From the NCBI GenBank assembly GCA_021771185.1, contig JAETPN010000012.1, positions 1 through 39,897 of the forward strand: a stretch of 39,897 nucleotides of DNA. The letters are read 5' to 3'. Made by a program: the position numbers and the translations under genes. Origin of the DNA: Bacillota bacterium. Its GTDB lineage: Bacteria > Bacillota_I > Bacilli_A > RF39 > UBA660. Below, in pieces: positions 32,544-39,897 of the stretch; the first letter of the stretch is position 1; every line of letters starts with the position of its first letter. A model generated the notes under the pieces. The model was not told the DNA's origin, made no database searches, and saw only the letters and a list, made by a program, of their open reading frames with translations.

Positions 32544-33413
32544 AATTAATTCTTCGGTTTTATAAAGTTTATCTATTTCATCATTAATAAACTCACAAGC
32601 TTGGTATTCATCATGAGATAGTTCGATTTTTTCTGGTAAGCTCATCAAAATAAACAGTAAAAGTCGTTCTTCTTGTTTTAATGGATAACATTTTTCATAA
32701 TGCTTTAGCAAATCACTAAAGTCAAATTCTAGTGCATGTCTTCGATATAATTTATAAAAATCAAAGATCGGAATTCCTATTTTAGCTTTATCCCAGTTAA
32801 TAAAATAACTTTGTTCATTTCTTAAAATATGACTTAGCCTTAAATTATTATGTAAAACAACAACACGTTGTTTTCTTTTTTCTTTAATGAGTTCATACCA
32901 ATGTTCTAACTCTACTTCACAAAAATATAAGGATTTAAAAATACGTGTAATATTTCTTGCGAGTAAATATTCTTTCGGTGACATAATCACATGGCTTTCA
33001 ACGATACTAATTAAATCATTATAATAACTGGTTAAGTACATAATATTATTTTTTAAATCCTCATAAATTTCTTTATAATCATCTAAATCCACTTCTCGAA
33101 AGTGGGTTGTTTTATTATGAAGTAAACTCATTAATTCAATTAAATCAACCATTTTTTGTTCTCTAGGGATTTTTATTTCCTCAATATATTCACGAACTTC
33201 AACAGCATCCGTAGATTCTTTTAATAGTGCTGGATAATATTTAAAACTGCGTGAAGTCAAATAATCATAAATATCTTGGTTTACTGATCGATCACGAGAT
33301 TTTAAACAAAAGGTCCCCTCTTCTGTTGTAACAATGGTAATTTTACCTTTGATTTCAACTTTTAATGGTTTTAAATGATGTTGACTACAAAATTCCTTAA
33401 CGAGCGATTCCAC
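32502..33413 (-). CDS. ysxE: YsxE/CotS-like spore-associated kinase homologue, catalytic residues lost (GTG start)
   Basis: 303 residues with the APH/CotS kinase-like layout. The catalytic-loop position reads LHNNLRLSHIL where active relatives have HGDxxxxN, and the metal-binding position reads INWDKA instead of IDxD. It is therefore probably a pseudokinase. Downstream of a SpoVID-like gene, as ysxE is in Bacillus, it most likely has a structural role in spore coat assembly. The start is GTG 33413, overlapping the SpoVID gene by 17 bp with no clear ribosome binding site, suggesting translational coupling. Confidence 0.72.
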   Translation of the reverse strand: MESLVKEFCSQHHLKPLKVEIKGKITIVTTEEGTFCLKSRDRSVNQDIYDYLTSRSFKYYPALLKESTDAVEVREYIEEIKIPREQKMVDLIELMSLLHNKTTHFREVDLDDYKEIYEDLKNNIMYLTSYYNDLISIVESHVIMSPKEYLLARNITRIFKSLYFCEVELEHWYELIKEKRKQRVVVLHNNLRLSHILRNEQSYFINWDKAKIGIPIFDFYKLYRRHALEFDFSDLLKHYEKCYPLKQEERLLLFILMSLPEKIELSHDEYQACEFINDEIDKLYKTEELILPYQSKKTKQHQE

Positions 33414-34119
33414 TTGGAATAATTAATTTATCTCCTATTTTTAATTCGTTTAAATGATTGTATTCTTCAAGTTCTTCCTTACTTACACCATATTTCATCA
33501 TCACTGTTTCTAGTGTATCTTCCTCACGCAAAATATAAACACGATAAGTTGAAAACTCAGATTCTTCATGTTCTTTTGTCGCAGATACTTCTATATTCAC
33601 AGGTGAAGTTGTTTCATTAATATCAATCATTTCAACAGGATCTCTCATTTCTATTGGTTCTCTTCCCATCTCATTTTGTTCTAAAGCAACTTCTTCTTGT
33701 TTTTCTTCTTCACTTTCTTCATCCATATCTAATGTCTCAATCACTTTTCTAACCTCTAAAAGCTCTGGCTCCTCTTCTAAGGTAACCATTTCTTTTTCTT
33801 CTAATTTATCAATCACAACTTCAATATTTACGGATAATACATTATTATCAATAATTTCATAGTAAAAATCATGAATATCAACTTCAGCGTGATCCATAAT
33901 ATAATGTTCATCTAGGTGAATATCAAATGGTAAATTATAAGAGAACATTTCAGTATCTGTACTGCGATCCGTCATTAAATACTCCCCACTAACCATAAAA
34001 TCACCAGTAATTAAATGATCTTCTTCAAAATGTAGTGAATGTTCTAAAGAGATACTTGTAATCTCTGCAAGTTTGGTTTTAAAAATAATATCCTTTTTAA
34101 AAGGGACAATCTTTTTCAT
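33397..34119 (-). CDS. spoVID: SpoVID-like spore coat morphogenetic protein with LysM domain
   Basis: 240 residues. The N-terminal 110 residues have the beta-rich pattern of the SipL/SpoVID N-terminal domain (LITGDFMVSGEYLMTD, FDIHLDEHYI). A Glu-rich linker follows. The C-terminal 45 residues are a LysM domain (YRVYILREEDTLETVMMKYGVSKEEL ending KLIIPSG, described in parts). In Bacillus SpoVID anchors the encasing coat around the forespore. The start is ATG 34119, with GGAGG six bases upstream; an earlier in-frame ATG at 34137 lacks a site. Gene order lonA-spoVID-ysxE supports the call. Confidence 0.78.
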   Translation of the reverse strand: MKKIVPFKKDIIFKTKLAEITSISLEHSLHFEEDHLITGDFMVSGEYLMTDRSTDTEMFSYNLPFDIHLDEHYIMDHAEVDIHDFYYEIIDNNVLSVNIEVVIDKLEEKEMVTLEEEPELLEVRKVIETLDMDEESEEEKQEEVALEQNEMGREPIEMRDPVEMIDINETTSPVNIEVSATKEHEESEFSTYRVYILREEDTLETVMMKYGVSKEELEEYNHLNELKIGDKLIIPSGIAR

Positions 34120-34140
34120 AATTTTCCTCCATTTCAATTT

Positions 34141-34169
34141 AGTATATGAAAAAAAAGATAAAAATATTT
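34141..34169 (-). promoter_or_regulatory. Sigma-E-type sporulation promoter of spoVID-ysxE
   Basis: On the minus strand AAATATT (34169-34163), 14 bases, then CATATACT (34148-34141). The Bacillus sigma-E consensus is KMATATT, 14-15 bp, CATACAMT, so 6 of 7 and 7 of 8 positions match. There is no vegetative -35 box at the right distance. In B. subtilis spoVID is sigma-E dependent. Confidence 0.62.
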
Positions 34170-34176
34170 ATCTTTT
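34149..34176 (-). terminator. Intrinsic terminator after the lonA-34168 unit
   Basis: On the minus strand AAAAGATAAA (34176-34167), loop TATT, TTTATCTTTT (34162-34153), then TTTT. The stem includes the stop of the upstream gene and overlaps the -35 box of the sigma-E-type promoter. Confidence 0.75.
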
Positions 34177-35064
34177 CTTTACTTTTTTATGTTCCTTTGA
34201 TTCTTGATATGGAATAGCTTTAATATAACAATATAATCTTTTATAATCATCATTTTCGATAATTCCAGAATAATCATTTGTTTGTTCAGTATTTATAACG
34301 ACATATGTTTTATCTTTATAAGTTATTTTTCCTTCTTTCTTAACAATATAGTTATATGCGGCATCGATTACATTTATAAATAGCTCTTTTTCTGATTCTT
34401 CTAAAGCGACAAAATTTAACACGCGAACCATCGCAAAAGGTGTTAATGGGCTTTGGATTACATAATCTATTGCTTCCACTCCTAGATTTTCTTTTTTTAA
34501 CATATCTAAAAGAATCATTTCATTTACAAGACTTTGCGTTAAATTCAAACAATGTCCATTTCGATTGATAAAGACATCGTGGTTAATTCTTACGCCATCA
34601 ATTTCTAAGGCGTACAGCATAGCTGTATTATAATACTCCACAAGTTGAAGCATTACCTGCGCAATTTCTGCCTTTAATATTTTTCTTTTTTTAGGGCGAA
34701 ATGTTTCAAACAATGTTTGATAAAGAGATGTAAGATACGACGATTTCTTTTCTAACTCTTGTACCTGATAAATACACTCGTTGATTTCAGAAATCATTTG
34801 ATCACAAAACCAAAATTGTTCTTCCGTTATATTTGGAATATGATAACGACAATCACTAACAAAGGTCTGAATTGCATGCCAACCTGGAATGGATATTAAA
34901 GACTTATATCCATCATCTTTAAGTAAATTAGATATCAGTGTTAAACATTTGTTGTAATCATCATCTTTCTTTACCATTTCTATAATAGGAAATGCTCCAG
35001 ATTCTGCATGTGCTAATAATTGAATAAAATTTGTATACATTTCAAAACTTTTAATTTGATCCAT
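34168..35064 (-). CDS. Hypothetical protein, unknown function
   Basis: 298 residues, mostly helical and soluble, with no signal peptide, membrane segment or recognised motif. Two clusters of aromatic and acidic residues lie near QFWFCDQM and DDYKRLYCYIKA. The start at 35064 overlaps the end of lonA by 14 bp and has a poor ribosome binding site, so translation probably couples to lonA. Sitting between lonA and spoVID it might serve sporulation or proteolysis, but nothing in the sequence proves that. Confidence 0.75.
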   Translation of the reverse strand: MDQIKSFEMYTNFIQLLAHAESGAFPIIEMVKKDDDYNKCLTLISNLLKDDGYKSLISIPGWHAIQTFVSDCRYHIPNITEEQFWFCDQMISEINECIYQVQELEKKSSYLTSLYQTLFETFRPKKRKILKAEIAQVMLQLVEYYNTAMLYALEIDGVRINHDVFINRNGHCLNLTQSLVNEMILLDMLKKENLGVEAIDYVIQSPLTPFAMVRVLNFVALEESEKELFINVIDAAYNYIVKKEGKITYKDKTYVVINTEQTNDYSGIIENDDYKRLYCYIKAIPYQESKEHKKVKKR

Positions 35065-37396
35065 ACATTAGTTTCTCTCTTTCTTTTTTACTTATAAATA
35101 AAACTTTAAAAACATCCATATAAGTTTCAACTGGAATATAAGTAATATTTTTCTTTATTTCTGTAGGGACTTCGTCTAAATCTTTCATATTTTCTTTAGG
35201 AAGGTAAATAGTTGAAATATGATTTCGACTTGCGCCAATACTTTTTTCTTTTAAGCCCCCTATCGCTAAAACTTTTCCACGTAACGTAATTTCTCCAGTA
35301 AACGCGATTTTATGAGAAATTTTTTGTTCGGTAAGTGCGCTAATTAAAGCGGTTGTAATCGCAATTCCTGCAGATGGACCATCTTTTGGAACAGCTCCTT
35401 CTGGTACATGGATATGAAGATCTTGTTTCTTTATTTTTGAGAGTGGAATACCAAATTCTTGATAATTGGCTTTGACATAGCTATAAGCGATATGACAACT
35501 TTCTTTCATAACATCACCTAGAGAACCTGTAAGTTTCAATGATCCGTTTCCAGGATAAAAGGTAACTTCAATTGGTAATGTATCTCCACCATAACGGGTA
35601 TAAGCAAGACCATTCACAACGCCCGCTTGAGCAATACTAGAAGAAGAAAAATCATATTTTCTCTTTCCTAAATAATCTTTAATTTCCTTTTTATTAATAC
35701 ACGTAACTTGATTTTTTTCTTTGGTAGTATACTCTTGTGTAACAATTTTACGAAATATTTTAGCAATTAAACGTTCTAACTCACGAACTCCTGCTTCTTT
35801 TGTATAATGGTTAATAATTTCCATCAGCGCATCTTTTGAAATGGAAAGTTCTTTTTCTATTCCATGAATTTTTCTTTGTTTTGGAACTAAATAACGACTA
35901 GCCACTTCAATTTTTTCAAAAACGGTATAACCGCCTAATTCAATAATTTCTAAACGATCTTTTAGGGCTTCTGGAATACCTTCCATATAATTTGCGGTTA
36001 AAATAAACAAAACAGAGCTTAAGTCCACTTCTTCTTCAATATAGTGATCAGAAAAGAAAGCATTTTGTTCAGGATCTAATACTTCTAATAGAGCACTAGC
36101 TGGGTCTCCATGTGTATGTCCCATTTTATCAATTTCATCAATCAATAACACAGGGTTCGCAACACCTGCACATGATAGGGACTGAATAATACGTCCTGGC
36201 GCAGAACCTAAGTAAGTACGACGATGTCCCCTGATTTCAGCTTCATCATCTAAACCACCAACACTAAATTTGACAAATTTACGACCCATGGCCTGAGCAA
36301 TAGATTTTGCGAAAGAAGTTTTCCCAACACCAGGTGGCCCTACTAAACACAAAATAGGTCCTTTCAAATTTCCTGTTTTTTCTTTGACTGCTAAATATTC
36401 AATGACCCTTGTTTTCACATCATCCAAGCCATAATGCGAATCATTTAATTTTTTAGATACAAGTGCTACATCGTGAAGTTCTTCAGATTCATGATTCCAT
36501 GGTAAATTTAACAATTGATCCATGTAATTTTGAATCACAGTGATTTCTTGTGACATTGGTGGTAAAGATTCTAACCTTCTCTTTTCCTTTCGTAAACGAG
36601 ATTTTATTTGTGATGGGGCTTCTAGAACTTCTATTTTGGTTGAAAGTTCATCTAAGTTTTCTTCCGCTATAGAGACTTCTCCTAATTCCTCTTTCATCAG
36701 ACGAATTTTTTCTCTCAACAAATACTCACGTTGTGATTGATCAATCTCCTTTTTTACTTTATGATCAATCTCTTCTTCGATACGAAAATTTTCTATTTCT
36801 TGATAAATATCTTTTAAGATCATCATCGCTCGATCTTTTACATCAGAAGTTTCTAAATATTGCATTAAGCGATCACTAGTAACTGGAAGTTCTGGAACAA
36901 TGGTATCTATTAAAGTACCTAACGTTTTAATATTCTTCGTATGGCTTAAAATTCCATTACTCATATAAGGGACTCTACGAACATAATTTTCTAATTCATG
37001 GAAAACTTTTCTCATTAATAATTTTTCTTCTTCCGAATCCAACGGAGTACTATGTTCTTCTTCAACAATTGATTCTAAAACATCATTGGTATTAACATTA
37101 AGGTAATCAAATACTTTTGCTCGTTTTTCCCCTTCAATGACTACCCTTATTTTTCCATTTGGTAATTCTAAACAATGAGTGATTTTACTAATGACACCTA
37201 TTTTAGGTAAATCTTCTTTTTTCGTCGTCTCTTCTAATTGATCTTTATAACTTGTGACAAGTAAATAATTATCGTGAAATAGGGCTGCAACATCAATAAT
37301 ATTTTTACTTTCATCATTATCAAATTCTAAACGTATTTCATTATAAGGTAACAGAACAAGTCCACGTAATAAAATAACTGGTAAATTTGTTTTCAT
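35051..37396 (-). CDS. lon: ATP-dependent protease LonA
   Basis: 781 residues, normal for LonA. N-terminal substrate-binding LON domain (LPVILLRGLVLLPYNEIRLEF), a coiled linker, AAA+ domain with Walker A GPPGVGKTS near residue 350 and Walker B PVLLIDEIDKM, and the Ser-Lys protease domain with KDGPSAGIAITTALI near 680 and LRGKVLAIGGLKEKSIGA. It degrades misfolded and regulatory proteins in the cytoplasm. GGGAGGG precedes the ATG. Confidence 0.97.
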   Translation of the reverse strand: MKTNLPVILLRGLVLLPYNEIRLEFDNDESKNIIDVAALFHDNYLLVTSYKDQLEETTKKEDLPKIGVISKITHCLELPNGKIRVVIEGEKRAKVFDYLNVNTNDVLESIVEEEHSTPLDSEEEKLLMRKVFHELENYVRRVPYMSNGILSHTKNIKTLGTLIDTIVPELPVTSDRLMQYLETSDVKDRAMMILKDIYQEIENFRIEEEIDHKVKKEIDQSQREYLLREKIRLMKEELGEVSIAEENLDELSTKIEVLEAPSQIKSRLRKEKRRLESLPPMSQEITVIQNYMDQLLNLPWNHESEELHDVALVSKKLNDSHYGLDDVKTRVIEYLAVKEKTGNLKGPILCLVGPPGVGKTSFAKSIAQAMGRKFVKFSVGGLDDEAEIRGHRRTYLGSAPGRIIQSLSCAGVANPVLLIDEIDKMGHTHGDPASALLEVLDPEQNAFFSDHYIEEEVDLSSVLFILTANYMEGIPEALKDRLEIIELGGYTVFEKIEVASRYLVPKQRKIHGIEKELSISKDALMEIINHYTKEAGVRELERLIAKIFRKIVTQEYTTKEKNQVTCINKKEIKDYLGKRKYDFSSSSIAQAGVVNGLAYTRYGGDTLPIEVTFYPGNGSLKLTGSLGDVMKESCHIAYSYVKANYQEFGIPLSKIKKQDLHIHVPEGAVPKDGPSAGIAITTALISALTEQKISHKIAFTGEITLRGKVLAIGGLKEKSIGASRNHISTIYLPKENMKDLDEVPTEIKKNITYIPVETYMDVFKVLFISKKEREKLMYGSN

Positions 37397-37422
37397 GGTG
37401 TCCCTCCCTCAAATTGGTTTTT

Positions 37423-37451
37423 ATTATAACCCAAAGAAAAAGAAAAGTCTA
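37423..37451 (-). promoter_or_regulatory. Promoter of lon
   Basis: TAGACT (37446-37451), a 17-bp spacer and TATAAT (37423-37428) on the minus strand. The -35 box lies in the loop and arm of the preceding terminator. No CIRCE or CtsR-like repeat is visible. Confidence 0.65.
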
Positions 37452-37462
37452 TCACTTTTCTT
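37436..37462 (-). terminator. Intrinsic terminator of the U32-family gene
   Basis: On the minus strand AAGAAAAGT (37462-37454), loop GATAG, ACTTTTCTT (37448-37440), then a T-rich tail. Confidence 0.75.
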
Positions 37463-37469
37463 ATATTTT

Positions 37470-39644
37470 TTATAAATGTTTTGAGAAGTTTGTTACACCA
37501 ATATTCTTTAATTCCTTTTTATTTAAGGAAATAGAATCGGAATGATAAATATGAGTCAAATGATTAAAAAATTTAATTGGATATTTCTTTCCTTTTCGGT
37601 CAACTAAAAATAGAATATCTGTATATTTCTGCCCATATTTTTTAAATAGATCCACTTTAGTAATTAAAATTTCGGGATGCCCTGAAGTCACAACCTCAAC
37701 ATTGGCGCGTTGATGATAACGTTTATAAAAAGCATCCAACATTTCTTTTATTTGATCTATTTCTAATTCATAAGAGAGCGTTACCCTTTTGGCACCCATA
37801 TGATATAAAAAAGCAAGAGTATAAGAATTTACGACATTTAACGAAGTATCCGTAACATAATTTTTGTACTTTCCTAACCCACCTACTTCACTAACCATCA
37901 CTTCATTTACAGAAGAATAATTCGTAAGTGCTCGTTCTAAGCGTAAAGTGACACGTGGATCCTCTTTTATTTGTTCATAAACATCCTTATTATTTATATA
38001 AATAACATCAAATTTTTCATTTCTAATGCGGTGATAATCTTCAAGAGACTGGGTATATACTGTTTCTAAATGCGTAAGTTCAATGGGTAAAAGATTCATA
38101 GAATATGATGATTTTTGATATTCTATTTGGTAACAACGTTTTTTATTTAATGCTTCTATTACTTCACGACGTAATTGATTTAAGTATCCTTTAGAAACAA
38201 AAGGATTCCCAGAAAGGTTTACATTTAATATATCCCATCGATAACAGGTATCTTTTAAACGATCTAATTGTTTTATAATATCTTCTTTTGATAGCATTGT
38301 TGTTTTTGCCTCTTCTAAGGGCTGTTCTAAAGATACAGTTACTTCATGAACACCATCATTTACCGTAAGAAATGCCTTTTTCCCAACCTCACAAGTTAAT
38401 ACACCTTGTAAAGAGATTCTACGAACTGGCGTCTTCCATTTTTGATGAATTTCACTGATTTGCTTTGCGTCTGTTGTTTTTACTACAGAGTCTCCAATTT
38501 TTGGTGTTCCTTTGATCTTCATTTCAATGATATCACCAGCATGGGCTTCTTTTACTAACTTTCGCTTAATATAAAAATCATTTACTAAACATCCAAGATC
38601 TTCCTTGTCATTCATAATACGTATACCATCTTGAATCGAAAGATCATTTGTTAATTTTATTTTAATCCATGATTTCGATACCTCGATAACTTTTCCTATA
38701 GGAATACCTAAGTGATTTGGACGGTGATCATTCGTTAATAGATGGTTTTCTTCCCCAAATAAAAAACCTTTCGTAAATGATCGTTGATAAATTTTTTGAA
38801 GTTCTAGTAAATCTTCTTGTTCTATGTGTACAAAACCAGATGCATAAAAAGAATCAATAGCCTTTCTATAAATAGATGTGACAATATAAACATATTCTGG
38901 ACGTTTCATTCGTCCTTCGATTTTTAAACTATTAATACCAAGGGTTAATAATTTTTCTAAATGTTCTAAAGAATTTAAGTCTTTCATGCTTAGTGGATAA
39001 TCATTTTTATTCACTTTTTCTTTCTGATTTTCTTGAATGATATCATATGGAAGTCTACAGCTTCCTGCACAGCTTCCACGATTCCCACTTCTTCCACCAA
39101 TCATTTTACTCATTAAACATTGGCCAGAATAACTAATGCAAAGAGCTCCATGAACAAAGATTTCAAGTTCAATCGAGGTATTTTCTTTAATTTTTTGAAG
39201 TTCTTGAAGACTAGTTTCACGTGCTAAAACTACACGCGTTAAACCTAAGGATTGAATCATTTGCGTACCTTCTAAATTATGGATATGCATCTGTGTAGAT
39301 GCATGGATTTCTAACTTTGGATAAGTTTTTCTTATTAAATCCATCATTCCAAGATCTTGCATAATAATCGCATCAACATTATTTTTATAAAGAAAATCAA
39401 TGTATTCTAAAAAAAGATCCACTTCACTTTCATAAATTAATGTATTTACAGTAACATAAACACGTACACCATGAATATGAGCAAACTGAATGGCTTCTAC
39501 TAGTTCTTCTTCGGAAAAATTTCCTGCGAAGGTTCTGGCCCCAAACATATATCCCCCTAAATAAACAGCATCACATCCAGCCATCACTGCCGCATGTAAA
39601 CTCTCCATATTACCTGCTGGGGCTAATAATTCCGTTGTTTTCAT
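37470..39644 (-). CDS. U32 family protein with C-terminal DUF3656-type region (RlhA-like)
   Basis: 724 residues. The N-terminal U32 domain opens with ELLAPAGNMESLHAAVMAGCDAVYLGG and has the family signature EIFVHGALCISYSGQC near residue 165. Two more Cys follow in GNRGSCAGSCRLPYD, giving the four conserved cysteines. The long C-terminal part fits the two-domain U32-DUF3656 class that includes E. coli RlhA (23S rRNA C2501 hydroxylation). An RNA-modifying role is more likely than the historical collagenase label. It starts five bases after the Rpn-type gene. Confidence 0.85.
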   Translation of the reverse strand: MKTTELLAPAGNMESLHAAVMAGCDAVYLGGYMFGARTFAGNFSEEELVEAIQFAHIHGVRVYVTVNTLIYESEVDLFLEYIDFLYKNNVDAIIMQDLGMMDLIRKTYPKLEIHASTQMHIHNLEGTQMIQSLGLTRVVLARETSLQELQKIKENTSIELEIFVHGALCISYSGQCLMSKMIGGRSGNRGSCAGSCRLPYDIIQENQKEKVNKNDYPLSMKDLNSLEHLEKLLTLGINSLKIEGRMKRPEYVYIVTSIYRKAIDSFYASGFVHIEQEDLLELQKIYQRSFTKGFLFGEENHLLTNDHRPNHLGIPIGKVIEVSKSWIKIKLTNDLSIQDGIRIMNDKEDLGCLVNDFYIKRKLVKEAHAGDIIEMKIKGTPKIGDSVVKTTDAKQISEIHQKWKTPVRRISLQGVLTCEVGKKAFLTVNDGVHEVTVSLEQPLEEAKTTMLSKEDIIKQLDRLKDTCYRWDILNVNLSGNPFVSKGYLNQLRREVIEALNKKRCYQIEYQKSSYSMNLLPIELTHLETVYTQSLEDYHRIRNEKFDVIYINNKDVYEQIKEDPRVTLRLERALTNYSSVNEVMVSEVGGLGKYKNYVTDTSLNVVNSYTLAFLYHMGAKRVTLSYELEIDQIKEMLDAFYKRYHQRANVEVVTSGHPEILITKVDLFKKYGQKYTDILFLVDRKGKKYPIKFFNHLTHIYHSDSISLNKKELKNIGVTNFSKHL

Positions 39645-39649
39645 CTTTT

Positions 39650-39897
39650 TTATAACCTTTCTACTTCCTCTTTAGAAAGATCAGTAACTTCCATAATCGT
39701 TTGAAGATCTATGTTTTTTTCTTTCATTTTTCTTGCGGTTTCTAGTTTGGTGGTAAGCGTTCCTTCTGTAATTCCTTGTTCAATTCCTTGGCTAATTCCC
39801 TCTTCAAAAGAAATCTTCTTCTCTGTGTTTAAGATCATTCGATCATCTTCTTCATCACTGATCCATGGGGTAAACCAGGTTTCTTTGTTTACCTTCT
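39650..39897 (-). CDS. Rpn/PD-(D/E)XK nuclease family protein, C-terminal part (cut by right edge)
   Basis: The frame is open from the stop at 39650 to the window end, giving about 82 residues. The segment WFTPWISDEEDDR is followed by the Gly-repeat FEEGISQGIEQGITEG and a helical tail ending EVTDLSKEEVERL, the typical end of Rpn recombination-promoting nucleases/putative transposases. The catalytic domain lies outside the window. The gene runs almost directly into the U32-family gene, so they share a transcript. These proteins are usually accessory and multi-copy. Confidence 0.72.
   Translation of the reverse strand, partial: KVNKETWFTPWISDEEDDRMILNTEKKISFEEGISQGIEQGITEGTLTTKLETARKMKEKNIDLQTIMEVTDLSKEEVERL

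Overview
The window is AT-rich DNA from a low-GC Gram-positive bacterium. TGG codes for Trp and TGA is used as a stop, so the code is the standard one. A spoVID-ysxE-like pair downstream of lonA, with a sigma-E-type promoter in front of the pair, indicates an endospore former or a recent descendant of one. Together with rnhC, rpsU-yqeY and mtaB, this fits a gut-type Bacilli/Erysipelotrichia-like lineage. That placement is inference. Nearly all genes are on the minus strand; only 22012-22692, rnhC (24965-25915) and a tiny membrane ORF (32361-32543) are on the plus strand.

Region 1 (1-634): the 5' part of a secreted protein built from 60-residue cell-wall-binding modules, encoded by an exact-period 180-bp tandem repeat that runs off the left edge.

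Region 2 (714-19174): an 18-kb surface-polysaccharide locus. It holds ten glycosyltransferase genes (one a GT2-GT32 fusion), a DUF2304 membrane protein paired with a DPM1-like GT2, a polysaccharide pyruvyl transferase and a GT-C-like membrane protein. It also holds an O-antigen-polymerase/ligase-like protein, a Wzx-type flippase and an ABC-2 exporter pair. Both flippase-type and ABC-type export are therefore encoded. Internal promoters at about 13.77 kb and 7.17 kb, and a terminator at 7.2 kb, divide the locus. The first section continues directly from the rsmE-mtaB operon, with which the first GT2 gene overlaps.

Region 3 (19161-25915): housekeeping genes: mtaB, an acidic membrane-anchored protein, rsmE, trxA, cvpA-like, an acyltransferase-3 and rnhC, plus an unknown plus-strand gene divergent from rsmE.

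Region 4 (25932-31619): a short RhuM-family gene with a long structured leader, an unusually short alaS, a dNMP-kinase-like P-loop protein, an AI-2E-family permease, frr, yqeY and rpsU. Between frr and the permease lies a stand-alone candidate small RNA of about 130 nt with its own promoter, nested stems and terminator. I match it to no known RNA family, and it is the best candidate for something undescribed.

Region 5 (31698-39897): an unknown gene with a fully consensus promoter, a tiny membrane ORF, a degenerate YsxE/CotS-like kinase, SpoVID-like, an unknown gene, lonA, a long U32-family (RlhA-like) protein and the 3' end of an Rpn/PD-(D/E)XK nuclease gene cut by the right edge.

No tRNA, rRNA, CRISPR array or intact insertion sequence was seen. 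No gene-free stretch exceeds 300 bases.
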